Source: Desulfobaculum sp044987625 (GTDB lineage Bacteria > Desulfobacterota > Desulfovibrionia > Desulfovibrionales > Desulfovibrionaceae). Taken from it: a stretch of 64,000 nt of DNA. Below the pieces are notes generated by a model. It ran no database searches. It was not told the origin of the DNA and was given only the letters and a program-made list of their open reading frames with translations. The position numbers and the translations under genes are program-made. Below, piece by piece: positions 17,552 through 25,681 of this stretch. Each line of letters opens with the position of its first letter. Positions within the stretch are counted from its first letter, which is position 1. Location of the stretch: assembly GCF_044987625.1 (NCBI RefSeq), contig NZ_JBJDSB010000002.1:930001-994000 (forward strand). Direction: 5' to 3'.

Positions 17552-19294
17552 ATGATTGAGACCATTGAGCCATCCATCCGCCGCATTGCGGAAGTTATAT
17601 CCATTGTTATCGGGCTTGATGTGGAGGTGGTGAACTCCTCCTTTACCCGTGTGGCGGGGACGGGGCGCTACGCCCAAGGGGTGGGGACCAGCATCATTGA
17701 TGCCGGGCAGGTTTACCGCACGGCGCGGCGCTCCGGGCATCCTGTGTATGTGGAGAAGCCGCGCTTTCACCCCATCTGCAACGGCTGCAAGAAGCGCGAT
17801 ACCTGCGAGGAAAAGCTCACCCTGTGCGCGCCCATCATGGTGGACGGCAAGGTGGAGGGTATTATTGGCATTATCTGCTTCAATGAGCAGGACAGAGCGC
17901 GGATTCTGGAAACACGGGATTCGTTCCTGACCTTTATTGAGCTGATGTCCAACATGGTTGCGGGGTCCATTGCGGATACCAAGCGTCTGCAAGCCATGTC
18001 GCAGACGGTGGAGATGCTGCAGGGCGTGGTGGATGCGTATTCCGATGGGGTGTTCGTGTTCGGCAGGGACGGGGAGATTACGTATGTGAACTCCCACGCG
18101 CGGCGCATGATGAAGCTGCGGCAGGACGTTTTGCCCCGCGCGGTGGACATGACGCCCACCGGCAACACCGTGGAGGACGCCGAGGAATACGACCTGCGCT
18201 GTAACGGCGTGGAACTGACGGTTATGGCGCGGACCGTGGAGCTTGTGGGCGACGATGCGCGCTTTGCCAAGCTGGTGATCTTTGAAAGCCAGCGCGACTA
18301 TATGCGCCGGATGTCGCGTATCAGCTCGCAGCCGCACGGTGAGGGGCTTGGAGCCATCCTTGGCGAGTCTCCGGTCATTACCAAGTTGAAACAGCGCGTG
18401 CAGAGCATTGCCACGTCGTCTTCAACGGTGCTCATCACGGGCGAGAGCGGCACGGGCAAGGAGCTGTTCGCCCGCGCCATCCACAAGGAAAGCGACCGCC
18501 GCGACCAGCCGTTTATCGCCATCAACTGCGGGGCCATTCCGGATACGCTGCTGGAAAGCGAACTGTTCGGCTACACCAGCGGCGCGTTTACCGGGGCGCG
18601 CTCGTCCGGACGCGTGGGCAAGTTTGAACTGGCCAACGGCGGCGTGCTGTTCCTTGATGAAATCGGCTCCATGCCGCTGTATTTGCAGGTGAAGCTGCTG
18701 CGCGTTTTGCAGGAGCGCACCGTCATCCGCCTTGGCTCCAACAAGCTCATCAACATCGACATCCGCGTTATCGCCGCCACCAACGACAATCTGCAGGAGC
18801 AGATTGCCAACAACACCTTCCGGAGCGATTTGTTCTACCGCCTCAACGTCATCCCCTTTGAGATTCCGCCCCTGCGCGACAGGCTGGAGGACGTGGACAT
18901 GCTGACGGAGCACTTTTTCCGCAAATACGGGGAGCGCTTCAACAAGCGCCTTGAGCACATCTCGCCGCAGTGCATGGAGATGCTGCGCAGCTACCCGTGG
19001 CCCGGCAATATCCGTGAGTTTGAGAATGCCATTGAATTTATTGTCAATATGATGCCCGCCAGCGGCGAGGTGACGCCGGACTGCCTGCCAGCCTTCCTGC
19101 ACGCCATCAAAACCGACGCCCCGCGCCTTGAGGTTGCCGATGATATCCGCCCGCTGGACGAAGTGGAGCGCGAGGCCATAGCCAAGGCTTTGGAGCGTTT
19201 CGGCACGTCCACCAGCGGCAAACGCCTCGCCGCCAAGCGCCTTGGCATCGGTCTGGCGACTCTCTACCGGAAAATTCAATTGTACGGGCTGTAG
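17552..19294 (+). CDS. Sigma-54-dependent transcriptional activator, YgeV/PrdR-like
   Basis: 580 aa. The N-terminal sensor region (about 1-140) carries a cysteine motif, CNGCKKRDTC, with another Cys in LTLCAPI. A PAS domain follows (about 150-260). The AAA+ domain (about 275-510) has GESGTGKE, GAFTGA and LFLDEIG. The Fis-type helix-turn-helix ends the protein (AAKRLGIGLATLYRKIQLYGL). There is no receiver domain, so it probably senses a ligand or redox state directly. The layout matches E. coli YgeV, encoded near ygeX-ygeY, and here the gene diverges from ridA-dpaL-ygeY, whose promoter is sigma-54 type. Start ATG with GGAG upstream. Confidence 0.92.
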   Translation: MIETIEPSIRRIAEVISIVIGLDVEVVNSSFTRVAGTGRYAQGVGTSIIDAGQVYRTARRSGHPVYVEKPRFHPICNGCKKRDTCEEKLTLCAPIMVDGKVEGIIGIICFNEQDRARILETRDSFLTFIELMSNMVAGSIADTKRLQAMSQTVEMLQGVVDAYSDGVFVFGRDGEITYVNSHARRMMKLRQDVLPRAVDMTPTGNTVEDAEEYDLRCNGVELTVMARTVELVGDDARFAKLVIFESQRDYMRRMSRISSQPHGEGLGAILGESPVITKLKQRVQSIATSSSTVLITGESGTGKELFARAIHKESDRRDQPFIAINCGAIPDTLLESELFGYTSGAFTGARSSGRVGKFELANGGVLFLDEIGSMPLYLQVKLLRVLQERTVIRLGSNKLINIDIRVIAATNDNLQEQIANNTFRSDLFYRLNVIPFEIPPLRDRLEDVDMLTEHFFRKYGERFNKRLEHISPQCMEMLRSYPWPGNIREFENAIEFIVNMMPASGEVTPDCLPAFLHAIKTDAPRLEVADDIRPLDEVEREAIAKALERFGTSTSGKRLAAKRLGIGLATLYRKIQLYGL

Positions 19295-19302
19295 GCGGGG
19301 AT

Positions 19303-19851
19303 CTATTTGTTTTTGTTAAAGAAGGCTTCTATAATAGTCTTTTGGAGGTTTGGACCGAGTCTACATGTCACGCTATTTCTATTTGCTATTCTAAAATAAC
19401 ATCTGGATGATTTTAATTTTAGATGAGCATACAATTTATTCTTGCACATTTTGTCTTCTGATAAATTCTCGATGAAGAATTCCATCTGTTTATCTTTAAA
19501 ATCCTCGATCGAGAGCATTGCAAAAGATTCATCCATAGGTTCTATTGTTGTGCATAAATTTTGAAATTGAGGTCCGTTTGTTTTTACTATGGCATGCTTT
19601 TTCCTGAAAAAACCAATTGAATAACCATATGTTACTATTCGGGCTTTTTTCTCACCAAGGTTGGCGACCTTAATAAGGAGTACCTCTTGAGGTTGTCTTC
19701 CTCCAGATAGTGCATACCTAATATCGCACGTGCCCTTGAGGTGGGGCGACAATTGTCTCCATACAGTCCATGCCGCAATGGAGGTTGCCCCTACCGTTCC
19801 GAAGGCAGTGAATACACCAGTGATACAGTTGATGAGTTCATAGGATGGCAT
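19303..19851 (-). CDS. Hypothetical AT-rich orphan with N-terminal membrane segment
   Basis: 182 aa, family not recognised. ATG 19851 is preceded by AAGGAG at good spacing, which supports a real gene. Residues about 8-27 form one hydrophobic segment (INCITGVFTAFGTVGATSIAAW), and the rest looks soluble and basic. The DNA is clearly more AT-rich than its neighbours, and the gene sits immediately beyond the 3' end and terminator of a tRNA gene, a common insertion point for foreign DNA. Recent acquisition is likely (inference). No integrase is present. Confidence 0.6.
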   Translation of the reverse strand: MPSYELINCITGVFTAFGTVGATSIAAWTVWRQLSPHLKGTCDIRYALSGGRQPQEVLLIKVANLGEKKARIVTYGYSIGFFRKKHAIVKTNGPQFQNLCTTIEPMDESFAMLSIEDFKDKQMEFFIENLSEDKMCKNKLYAHLKLKSSRCYFRIANRNSVTCRLGPNLQKTIIEAFFNKNK

Positions 19852-19879
19852 CTCTAGCTCCTTTGCTTTGTGTCTTGAC

Positions 19880-19917
19880 GCAACAAAAAACCCCTTCCGC
19901 CGAAGCGAAAGGGGTTT
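19880..19917 (-). terminator. Terminator of first tRNA gene
   Basis: Stem AAACCCCTT / AAGGGGTTT with an inner CGC/GCG pairing. On the minus strand it is followed by TTTTTT. It lies just after the tRNA 3' end. Confidence 0.8.
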
Positions 19918-19925
19918 GATAATCA

Positions 19926-20002
19926 TGGTAGCGAGGAGAGGACTTGAACCTCCGACACTGCGGATATGAGCCGCATGCTCTAACCACCTGAGCTACCTCG
20001 CC
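19926..20002 (-). tRNA. tRNA-Met (anticodon CAU), copy 1
   Basis: 77 nt including an encoded CCA. Acceptor GGCGAGG pairs with CCTCGCT (one terminal G-U). The D-arm has AGCTCAG, the anticodon loop is CTCATAT on a TGCGG/CCGCA stem, and the T-loop is GTTCAAGTC. It lacks the three G-C pairs and the C1-A72 mismatch of initiator tRNA, so it is either elongator Met or a lysidine-type Ile2; I favour Met. A second copy at 24701-24777 differs by one D-loop base. Confidence 0.92.
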
Positions 20003-20098
20003 ATTTTGTTGGTGTGACGTGTTCCGTCACCCGCGGAGAAGACGTCTACGCACTTCTCAGGATATTGCAAGCACTTTTCGGGAAAAAGTCCAAAAAAG

Positions 20099-20881
20099 TT
20101 AGTCCAGTGCCCATCCTTCGCCGTTCGGGCCGCAGGTCATGACCTGAGCGCCGGCGGCGGTGACGGCGATGGTGTGCTCAAAGTGGGCGGAGGGACGGCG
20201 GTCCTTGGTCACGATGGTCCAATGGTCCGAGAGGGTCTCCACGTCCTTCACGCCAGCATTGATCATCGGCTCAACGGCGATGACCATGCCCTGCTTGATG
20301 CGGAAGTCCGTGCAATTGCGCGAGAAGTAGTTGGGCACCTGCGGCGGCTCCCACATGCTTTCGCCAATGCCGTGCCCCACAAGGGATTCCACGACGGAGA
20401 AGCCGCAATTACGTGCGTGCTTGGCCATCTTCTTGGCGATTTTGCTCCATTTTACGCCGGGGCGGATGTCTTTGATGGCGATGCGCAGGCACTCTTCGGT
20501 GGCGTCCATGAGCGCGCGCTTTTCGTCGTCAATGGTGCCAATGGCGTGGGTGCAGGCGCAATCCGCGCACCAGCCGTTAATCTTGAGGCCGATGTCTACG
20601 CTGATGATGTCGCCCTCCGCCAACTGGCGGGACGAGGGGATGCCGTGCACAACTTCCTCGTTCACGGACATGCAGCACGTCGCCGGGAAGGGCACTTCGC
20701 CGGGAACACCCTTGAACAGGGGAACAGCGTTGTGACCGATGATGAACTTTTCAACCTCGGCGTCGATGGCCTCGGTGGTGACTCCGGCCTCCGCCATGTC
20801 GGCGGCAATCATGTGGGCCTGCCACAGCAGCTGACCCGCCTCGCGCATCAGCGCGATCTCTGACTTCTTCTTGAGCTTCAA
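20099..20881 (-). CDS. map: Methionine aminopeptidase type I
   Basis: About 260 aa. The enzyme removes the N-terminal Met from new proteins. The five metal ligands are recognisable: SVDIGLKINGWCADCACTHAIG (two Asp), GHGIGESMWE (His), VIAVEPMI (Glu) and the Glu of SAHFEHTIAV. I chose the TTG at 20881: GGAG lies 7 nt before it, and the protein then starts KLKKKSEIALMREAG like other MetAPs. The ATG further upstream (20959) adds residues without a Shine-Dalgarno. Confidence 0.93.
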   Translation of the reverse strand: MKLKKKSEIALMREAGQLLWQAHMIAADMAEAGVTTEAIDAEVEKFIIGHNAVPLFKGVPGEVPFPATCCMSVNEEVVHGIPSSRQLAEGDIISVDIGLKINGWCADCACTHAIGTIDDEKRALMDATEECLRIAIKDIRPGVKWSKIAKKMAKHARNCGFSVVESLVGHGIGESMWEPPQVPNYFSRNCTDFRIKQGMVIAVEPMINAGVKDVETLSDHWTIVTKDRRPSAHFEHTIAVTAAGAQVMTCGPNGEGWALD

Positions 20882-21092
20882 AGTAGCACTCCGGTTTTTT
20901 CCATACGCAAAGGGCAAGCTCATACTCCAACGTGCGGCCATGTCAACCATAGGCGGCATGAAGCCTGTATTCCCAGCCTCGCCCTCGGATTTTTGCTCTT
21001 GCGGGCCGCTGCCCGCGTTGCGCCCCTATGGTACGCGCACAAGCGCCAAGACGCCATGCCCGTGCGGAAGCGGCAGCGGACGCCGGGCCGTG

Positions 21093-21120
21093 TTGACACG
21101 GCGCAGTGGATGCCTATAGT
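21093..21120 (+). promoter_or_regulatory. Sigma-70 promoter of the TSCPD gene
   Basis: TTGACA at 21093-21098, 16-bp spacer, TATAGT at 21115-21120. This is close to consensus and points toward the gene starting at 21194. The rest of the 312-bp gap between map and this gene shows nothing further. Confidence 0.75.
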
Positions 21121-21193
21121 TCTCGTTTGCTGGCAGGGCATACGTCACGTTGGCCGCCAAAGTTGAACCTGTAACGTAAAGAGATAGTGCCTC

Positions 21194-21499
21194 ATGAATC
21201 TTGAAGAACTCACTCCGTCCGGCGCGGCCCAGTCCGCGCAGGAAGCCGATACCGCCAAGGTCTTTGTCCCCAAGGGCGTCTGCTCCAAGATGATCCGGTT
21301 CGAGGTTGAAGACGGCAAGCTCCATAACGTGGAATTCACGGGCGGCTGTCCCGGCAACCTCATCGGCATCGGCCGTCTTGTGGAAGGCATGCCCCTGACC
21401 GAAGTGGCGGAGCGCCTGCGCGGCATCCGCTGTGGCCGCAAGTCCACATCCTGTCCCGACCAGCTCGTGGAAGCCATTACGCCCTACATCGAGGGCTAA
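21194..21499 (+). CDS. TSCPD domain-containing protein (TIGR03905-like)
   Basis: 101 aa. The family's signatures are present: KGVCSKMIRFEVEDGKLHNV, GGCPGNLIGI and the C-terminal GIRCGRKSTSCPDQL. TSCPD domains also occur at the C-terminus of B12-dependent ribonucleotide reductases; the function of the stand-alone form is not known. Several conserved cysteines suggest metal binding (inference). The first 20 or so residues are outside the domain, so the true start could be slightly downstream. Confidence 0.88.
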   Translation: MNLEELTPSGAAQSAQEADTAKVFVPKGVCSKMIRFEVEDGKLHNVEFTGGCPGNLIGIGRLVEGMPLTEVAERLRGIRCGRKSTSCPDQLVEAITPYIEG

Positions 21500-21532
21500 T
21501 GCGCCTCGCGCGCTGCTGACGACGTGTCTCCA

Positions 21533-21560
21533 AGCCCCCGGTCTCCGGGGGCTTTTTTTT
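21533..21560 (+). terminator. Rho-independent terminator
   Basis: Stem AGCCCCCGG / CCGGGGGCT with a 3-nt loop and a run of eight T. It ends the TSCPD transcript. Confidence 0.92.
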
Positions 21561-21716
21561 GCCCAATGGCGCGGAGTGAGGGCGAGTGCAGGGGGCAAGC
21601 TCACGCCGTTTCCGTGGCGCAGGAGCGCGGAATCTGCTATGTGTGGAGAACGCCCCGGCGTGCGCGCAGCGCCTCCCGGCGGCGGAAACCTCCCTCAAGC
21701 ACAAGGAGAAAGCGCC

Positions 21717-21977
21717 ATGACCATCCTGACCGGCATTTTGATGCTGTTTATCCTTGTCCTTGTGTATGGCTCGCGCAATGTTTTCCTCGCCGTTGTCGTC
21801 TTTACGGGCGGCGTGGGCGCGGGGAGCATACTGCTCATTGGCGTTGGCCGTCTGTTTTTGGAGTTTGCGGGCACGGCGGGGGAGACGAATTTCCTGTCCA
21901 TCACCCTGTGCGCCGCTTTGGTGATGCTGCTCGCCGCCTCGGGAATAGGGCTTTTACGGCGCTTGCTACGCTGGTAG
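21717..21977 (+). CDS. Small hydrophobic membrane protein, unknown
   Basis: 86 aa with three likely membrane segments (about 3-18, 22-45, 58-78) and a basic C-terminus (LLRRLLRW). Not recognised. ATG 21717 has AAGGAG 8-9 nt upstream, and the gene is followed by its own terminator, so it is probably real. Neighbouring genes give no clue to its job. Confidence 0.7.
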   Translation: MTILTGILMLFILVLVYGSRNVFLAVVVFTGGVGAGSILLIGVGRLFLEFAGTAGETNFLSITLCAALVMLLAASGIGLLRRLLRW

Positions 21978-22020
21978 CGCCTTTTTTCAAGACGTATCCA
22001 TAGCCATTCATTGGCCGTAA

Positions 22021-22055
22021 AAATCCGCCTCCGGCACTGCTGGAGGCGGATTTTT
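22021..22055. terminator. Bidirectional-looking terminator
   Basis: AAATCCGCCTCC (22021-22032) pairs with GGAGGCGGATTT (22042-22053), followed by TTTTT. Confidence 0.88.
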
Positions 22056-22409
22056 GCATTCATGGCCGCTCCTTATCCGACGCATTGACTCTGCGCCGCT
22101 TGGCGCATCCACCAAAAAAAAGCCGTTTTTCGCCATGCTGGGGCGTGTTCGCCCACAGAAGGAACATGGGCGCATCTGCCCGCCCTTGCTTTTGATGCAC
22201 GGATTTGCATGCGCCGCTTTGCGCGCCGCTGTTCGGTCTTTCTGCATACCCACCGTGGTGAATTTCCCTACACGTCAGTGTGTTGCCCTGATTGCCGCTG
22301 TGGCGTGGCGCAGGGTATAGGCCTGTCTATATCTCGGGGTTCCAGAAATTGCACGACGGATATTTAATGCAGTCAGTACGGCACATCAATCCAGAGGCGC
22401 AATACAGAT
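22056..22409. other. Gene-poor stretch before the AraC-type gene
   Basis: 354 bp. Open frames here lack ribosome-binding sites and resemble nothing known. Presumably it is the promoter region of the AraC-like gene, but I see no convincing -35/-10 pair. Confidence 0.5.
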
Positions 22410-22829
22410 ATGCAGAAAAAGAACTCACATCACAATCGAAGATGGACCCGGCTGGAGGAAGCAGCGTTTCGCATTATGAATGCACGGGACGATGAGCTTT
22501 CTCAAATGACAGTGCAGAGCCTTGCGGATGATATCGGCATTACGCCGACGCATCTCTGCCGCCTGTACAACAAGCGGTGCGGCGAAAAGAAAAGACACCT
22601 CGCGCGGCTGTCCATTGAGTGGGAAAAAATGCGCAGGGCGCGCCGTCTTTTGGAGTGCAACAGGGAAATCCGCGTGGAGCAGGTGGGAAATCACTTCGGC
22701 ATTGCCAAGGAAGAGGACTTTTGCCGCAAGTTCAAGGAGCACTTCCACGTCACACCCGGACAATATCGAAAACACTATTTTCTGCAGAAAAAACGAGTGG
22801 AGGAGATGCAACAAGGAGAGTGCGTATGA
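22410..22829 (+). CDS. Small AraC-family DNA-binding protein (HTH domain only)
   Basis: 139 aa containing the two helix-turn-helix motifs of AraC regulators: TVQSLADDIGITPTHLCRLYNKR and VEQVGNHFGIAKEEDFCRKFKEHFHVTPGQYRKHY. The usual 150-200 residue ligand-binding domain is absent, so it is either a naturally minimal regulator or the remnant of a longer gene. No upstream frame extends the protein. The ribosome-binding site is weak (GAGG about 13 nt before ATG). It lies 77 bp before the RhiA-like gene, in the same direction, and may regulate it (inference). Confidence 0.75.
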   Translation: MQKKNSHHNRRWTRLEEAAFRIMNARDDELSQMTVQSLADDIGITPTHLCRLYNKRCGEKKRHLARLSIEWEKMRRARRLLECNREIRVEQVGNHFGIAKEEDFCRKFKEHFHVTPGQYRKHYFLQKKRVEEMQQGECV

Positions 22830-22906
22830 AGTGATACCCCCATGCGGCACGTGGAGCAAAAAGCAACCGAAGGCAAATGACAACAACCCTACAAGGAGAC
22901 AACACC

Positions 22907-23521
22907 ATGCAGTATTCCATTCAGTTCGTGAACAATTCCACCAACAGTGGCGACTTCTGCGTTTTCCAAACGCCGCCGGACATGAGCAACTCCAACATTC
23001 TGTCCTTGGCGTGGCTGACCAAGCGCTGCCATCCCAAGAACTACCGCCTGAAATTCACGTGGAGCATCGACTACAACTTCACGTGGAGCGAAGTGGGCGA
23101 GCTGATTCCCGGCGTGGTCTTTGACGCCCAGCAGCTGTGGCCCGCCGACCTCGTCACCGCCAACCATGTGGACTTCACGCGTTATGACGGCGCGTACACC
23201 TTCCTGGACCAGCGCAAGGGCGCGCAGGCCGGCAACCTCTACATCCATCAGGACGACACTATCCCGCTGCGCGAGGCCTCCGTTGGCATCGCCATGGGTG
23301 GCAAGGCGTCCTTCGCCGTGGAGGCGCAGCCCAACCTGACGGAAGTCTTCATCCCGCATCCCACCTACTGGGTGGCCTTCGGCGATTACGTGGAAGGGCA
23401 GGTGCTGGACGTTGAAACCATCACCAACAAGGCCGTGGTTGAGTTCCCGCCCAACGTCTACAACATGACGGCAACCCTTGGCGCGGACAACGCGTGGACC
23501 ATTACCCCCGCGAAGTGCTAG
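22907..23521 (+). CDS. RhiA-like hypothetical protein
   Basis: 204 aa, no signal peptide, rich in aromatic and beta-type residues. From memory it resembles RhiA, a rhizosphere-expressed, quorum-sensing-controlled protein of Rhizobium (pattern: VNNSTNSGDFCVFQ near the start, then LAWLTK, FTWSIDYNFTWSE, and PPNVYNMTATLGADNAWTI at the end). I cannot confirm this without a search, and the biochemical role of RhiA itself is not established. Start ATG 22907 has AAGGAG 8 nt upstream and is preferred over 22877. A terminator follows directly. Confidence 0.6.
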   Translation: MQYSIQFVNNSTNSGDFCVFQTPPDMSNSNILSLAWLTKRCHPKNYRLKFTWSIDYNFTWSEVGELIPGVVFDAQQLWPADLVTANHVDFTRYDGAYTFLDQRKGAQAGNLYIHQDDTIPLREASVGIAMGGKASFAVEAQPNLTEVFIPHPTYWVAFGDYVEGQVLDVETITNKAVVEFPPNVYNMTATLGADNAWTITPAKC

Positions 23522-23529
23522 CAGCCGCC

Positions 23530-23560
23530 GCGCGGCCCGGCCTGTACCGGGCCGCGCTTT
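23530..23560 (+). terminator. Rho-independent terminator
   Basis: GCGCGGCCCGG / CCGGGCCGCGC, 6-nt loop, then TTT. It lies between the RhiA-like and endonuclease genes, so these are probably separate transcripts. Confidence 0.8.
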
Positions 23561-23619
23561 CCAACACGTCATAATGCCGGAGGCGCGCCACCCGGCGTCA
23601 GCGCCGGCTTGGAGGGACC

Positions 23620-24477
23620 ATGCGAAAACTCATCGGGAGTCTGCTTGCCCTGTGTGCGCTTCTGGCGGCCTGCTATGCGTCGATTCAGGCGCAATGCTTC
23701 GATGTCGCAACCCGGAATCTGTACCCGCCGGCTGTCATCCTCGCCTACACCGAGGGCAATGGCACAAAGCTGCGCACCGCGCTCAATACCTTCATCCATC
23801 AAAACACAACATTTGGGAGCTATGCTTCAACGTGGAATTCGCTGTTCTGGACGGACGGCTATCCCAATGCCACGGTGCGTCTTCTCTATAGCCGCAACAT
23901 CCTCCCCACAGGCGACAAGTGCAGCGATACCTACACCAGTCCGTACTGCTGGAACAGAGAACACCTCTGGCCAACCAGCAAGATGCGCAATGACAACAAA
24001 AAAAGGAAGTGGATTGAAGGGCATGTTAAAGCCGCGGTGGACCTGCATCACTTGTATCCCGCCAACAGCAAAATCAACCGCGACCGTGATAGCCACGATT
24101 TTGCGCCGGGCGGAACCAGCTTTGTGTTCAACGGCACAACGTACAAGATGACGGCAACGACCTTTGAGCCGCCTGACGAGGTCAAGGGCGACGTGGCGCG
24201 GGCACTCTTCTATATGGATGTGATGTATGATGGAGCATTCGGCAACACCGGCAACCTGACGCTTGTGGACTCGAATGCAACCAGCACCAATGACACCAAT
24301 CTGGGCAACCTTGCCGAGCTTCTCACGTGGCACACGCAAGATCCCGTCAGCGATTGGGAGCGGACACGGAACTCGCGGGTCCACTTCACGCAGGGCAACC
24401 GCAACCCCTTCATCGACTGCCCGGAATTCGTCAGCATCATTTGGCCACCTGCAAACGCCACCAACTCCACCCCCTAA
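23620..24477 (+). CDS. Exported endonuclease I family nuclease (EndA/NucM-like)
   Basis: 285 aa. The N-terminal hydrophobic segment ends LLAACYAS, which reads either as a lipobox (LAAC) or as an ordinary signal peptide; the protein is exported in either case. The catalytic region has NREHLWPTS, VDLHHLYPANSKIN and GNRNPFIDCPEFV, all hallmarks of the EndA/NucM beta-beta-alpha metal nuclease fold. It would degrade DNA in the periplasm or outside the cell, for nutrients or against incoming DNA. A run of Ser/Thr/Asn ends the protein. Confidence 0.9.
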   Translation: MRKLIGSLLALCALLAACYASIQAQCFDVATRNLYPPAVILAYTEGNGTKLRTALNTFIHQNTTFGSYASTWNSLFWTDGYPNATVRLLYSRNILPTGDKCSDTYTSPYCWNREHLWPTSKMRNDNKKRKWIEGHVKAAVDLHHLYPANSKINRDRDSHDFAPGGTSFVFNGTTYKMTATTFEPPDEVKGDVARALFYMDVMYDGAFGNTGNLTLVDSNATSTNDTNLGNLAELLTWHTQDPVSDWERTRNSRVHFTQGNRNPFIDCPEFVSIIWPPANATNSTP

Positions 24478-24505
24478 GCGCCTTGGCTCCCAAGGCATCC
24501 CAAAC

Positions 24506-24527
24506 CGGGCAGACATATGTCTGTCCG
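24506..24527. repeat. 22-bp near-perfect palindrome after the endonuclease gene
   Basis: CGGGCAGACAT followed by ATGTCTGTCCG, one G-T mismatch, no loop; GTTTT follows. It could be a weak terminator or a protein-binding site. The rest of 24478-24660 shows no gene. Confidence 0.5.
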
Positions 24528-24657
24528 TTTTGGTGCTGAGGTGGGGCCTTGAGCGAAAGGGGCAGGGCAGGCGTATTCTCGCGCCTTTGCCTCGCTTGTG
24601 AGGGGGCATGGGCGCGTTGCGCTGGAGAGGGGAGGAGGGACTGGGCACCCAAATACA

Positions 24658-24690
24658 GAAAAAGCCCCTTCCGCTTTCGCAGAAGGGGCT
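24658..24690 (-). terminator. Terminator of second tRNA gene
   Basis: AGCCCCTT (24663-24670) pairs with AAGGGGCT (24683-24690); on the minus strand TTTTT follows. Confidence 0.85.
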
Positions 24691-24700
24691 GTGCAATCAG

Positions 24701-24777
24701 TGGTAGCGAGGAGAGGACTTGAACCTCCGACACTGCGGATATGAGCCGCATGCTCTGACCACCTGAGCTACCTCGCC
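24701..24777 (-). tRNA. tRNA-Met (anticodon CAU), copy 2
   Basis: 77 nt with encoded CCA, identical to the copy at 19926-20002 except for one D-loop base (C instead of T; plus-strand position 24757). Same strand, each copy with its own terminator. The anticodon loop CTCATAT gives CAU. Confidence 0.92.
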
Positions 24778-24827
24778 ACTTTATGGGTGCCGCGCTGTGA
24801 GTTTTGCCTCACCGCGTCGGGAATTGG

Positions 24828-24856
24828 CTTATAGGGAGTTTCAAAATTGAATGCAA
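24828..24856 (-). promoter_or_regulatory. Sigma-70 promoter of tRNA copy 2
   Basis: Minus strand: TTGCAT (24856-24851), 17-bp spacer, TATAAG (24833-24828), about 50 bp upstream of the tRNA. Confidence 0.65.
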
Positions 24857-24874
24857 GGGAAAAATACGATTTTT

Positions 24875-25681
24875 TCAAAAAATCCCCATCTGCCAGCAGA
24901 CAAGAACGATTGGCGCGATGGCGAGACGGTACCATGCGAAGGGCCGCAGTGTCACCTTGCCAAGCAGGCTGATGAAGACCTTGATCGCCAGCCACGCGGA
25001 AATGAAGCTGACGACGAAACCAACGGCCATGAAAGGAATATCCGCCGCGGTGAACAGGTCGTAGCTTTTGAGCAGGTCGTAGCCGGTGGCCGCGAACATG
25101 ATGGGCACAGCGGCGATGAAGGAGTATTCTGCAGCAACGGTACGCCGCGCCCCCAGAATCATGCCGCCCATGATGGTGGCGGCGGAGCGCGAAAAGCCCG
25201 GCCACAGGGCAAGGCACTGAAACGCGCCAATGCCGAGGGCCAAGAGTGGCGTCACCTCGTCAAGGGTGTTGGTATGCGCGGGGCGCTGTTTGCGCTCCAC
25301 CCACAAAATGGCCAGCGCGCCAACCCCAAGGGCGAGGGCGACGGTGTAGGGGCCAAAGAGGTGGGTTTTTATGAAGTCGTGGGCGGCCAGTCCGGCCAGC
25401 CCTGCGGGCAGCGAGGTCAAAAACAGCAGCCACAGGCCGTATATTCCGGAAAACCGGCGCTCCTCGGTTGGGCGGACAAGCCCCCAAAAGCGCTCCCAGT
25501 ACAGAACAACCACCGCGAGGATGGCGCCAAGCTGGATGACCACCTCGAACGTGTTGGCCTTTTGCCCCGTGAATCCGAGCAGGTGCCCGGTGATGATAAG
25601 ATGCCCTGTGGACGAGACGGGCAAAAACTCTGTCAGCCCCTCCACAACGCCAAGGATGGCGGCTTGGACGATGGATTCCAC
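24875..25681 (-). CDS. uppP: Undecaprenyl-diphosphatase
   Basis: 268-aa integral membrane enzyme that dephosphorylates undecaprenyl diphosphate to recycle the peptidoglycan/LPS lipid carrier. The N-terminal VEGLTEFLPVSSTGHL and the internal GFSRSAATI are the BacA/UppP active-site motifs. About eight membrane helices. GTG start at 25681, with AGGAG 7 nt upstream. Confidence 0.95.
   Translation of the reverse strand: MESIVQAAILGVVEGLTEFLPVSSTGHLIITGHLLGFTGQKANTFEVVIQLGAILAVVVLYWERFWGLVRPTEERRFSGIYGLWLLFLTSLPAGLAGLAAHDFIKTHLFGPYTVALALGVGALAILWVERKQRPAHTNTLDEVTPLLALGIGAFQCLALWPGFSRSAATIMGGMILGARRTVAAEYSFIAAVPIMFAATGYDLLKSYDLFTAADIPFMAVGFVVSFISAWLAIKVFISLLGKVTLRPFAWYRLAIAPIVLVCWQMGIF

Noticed and set aside
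20014..20030. GTGACG/CGTCAC hairpin as terminator of map
   Set aside because: No T-run on the minus strand after it; sits directly before the tRNA.
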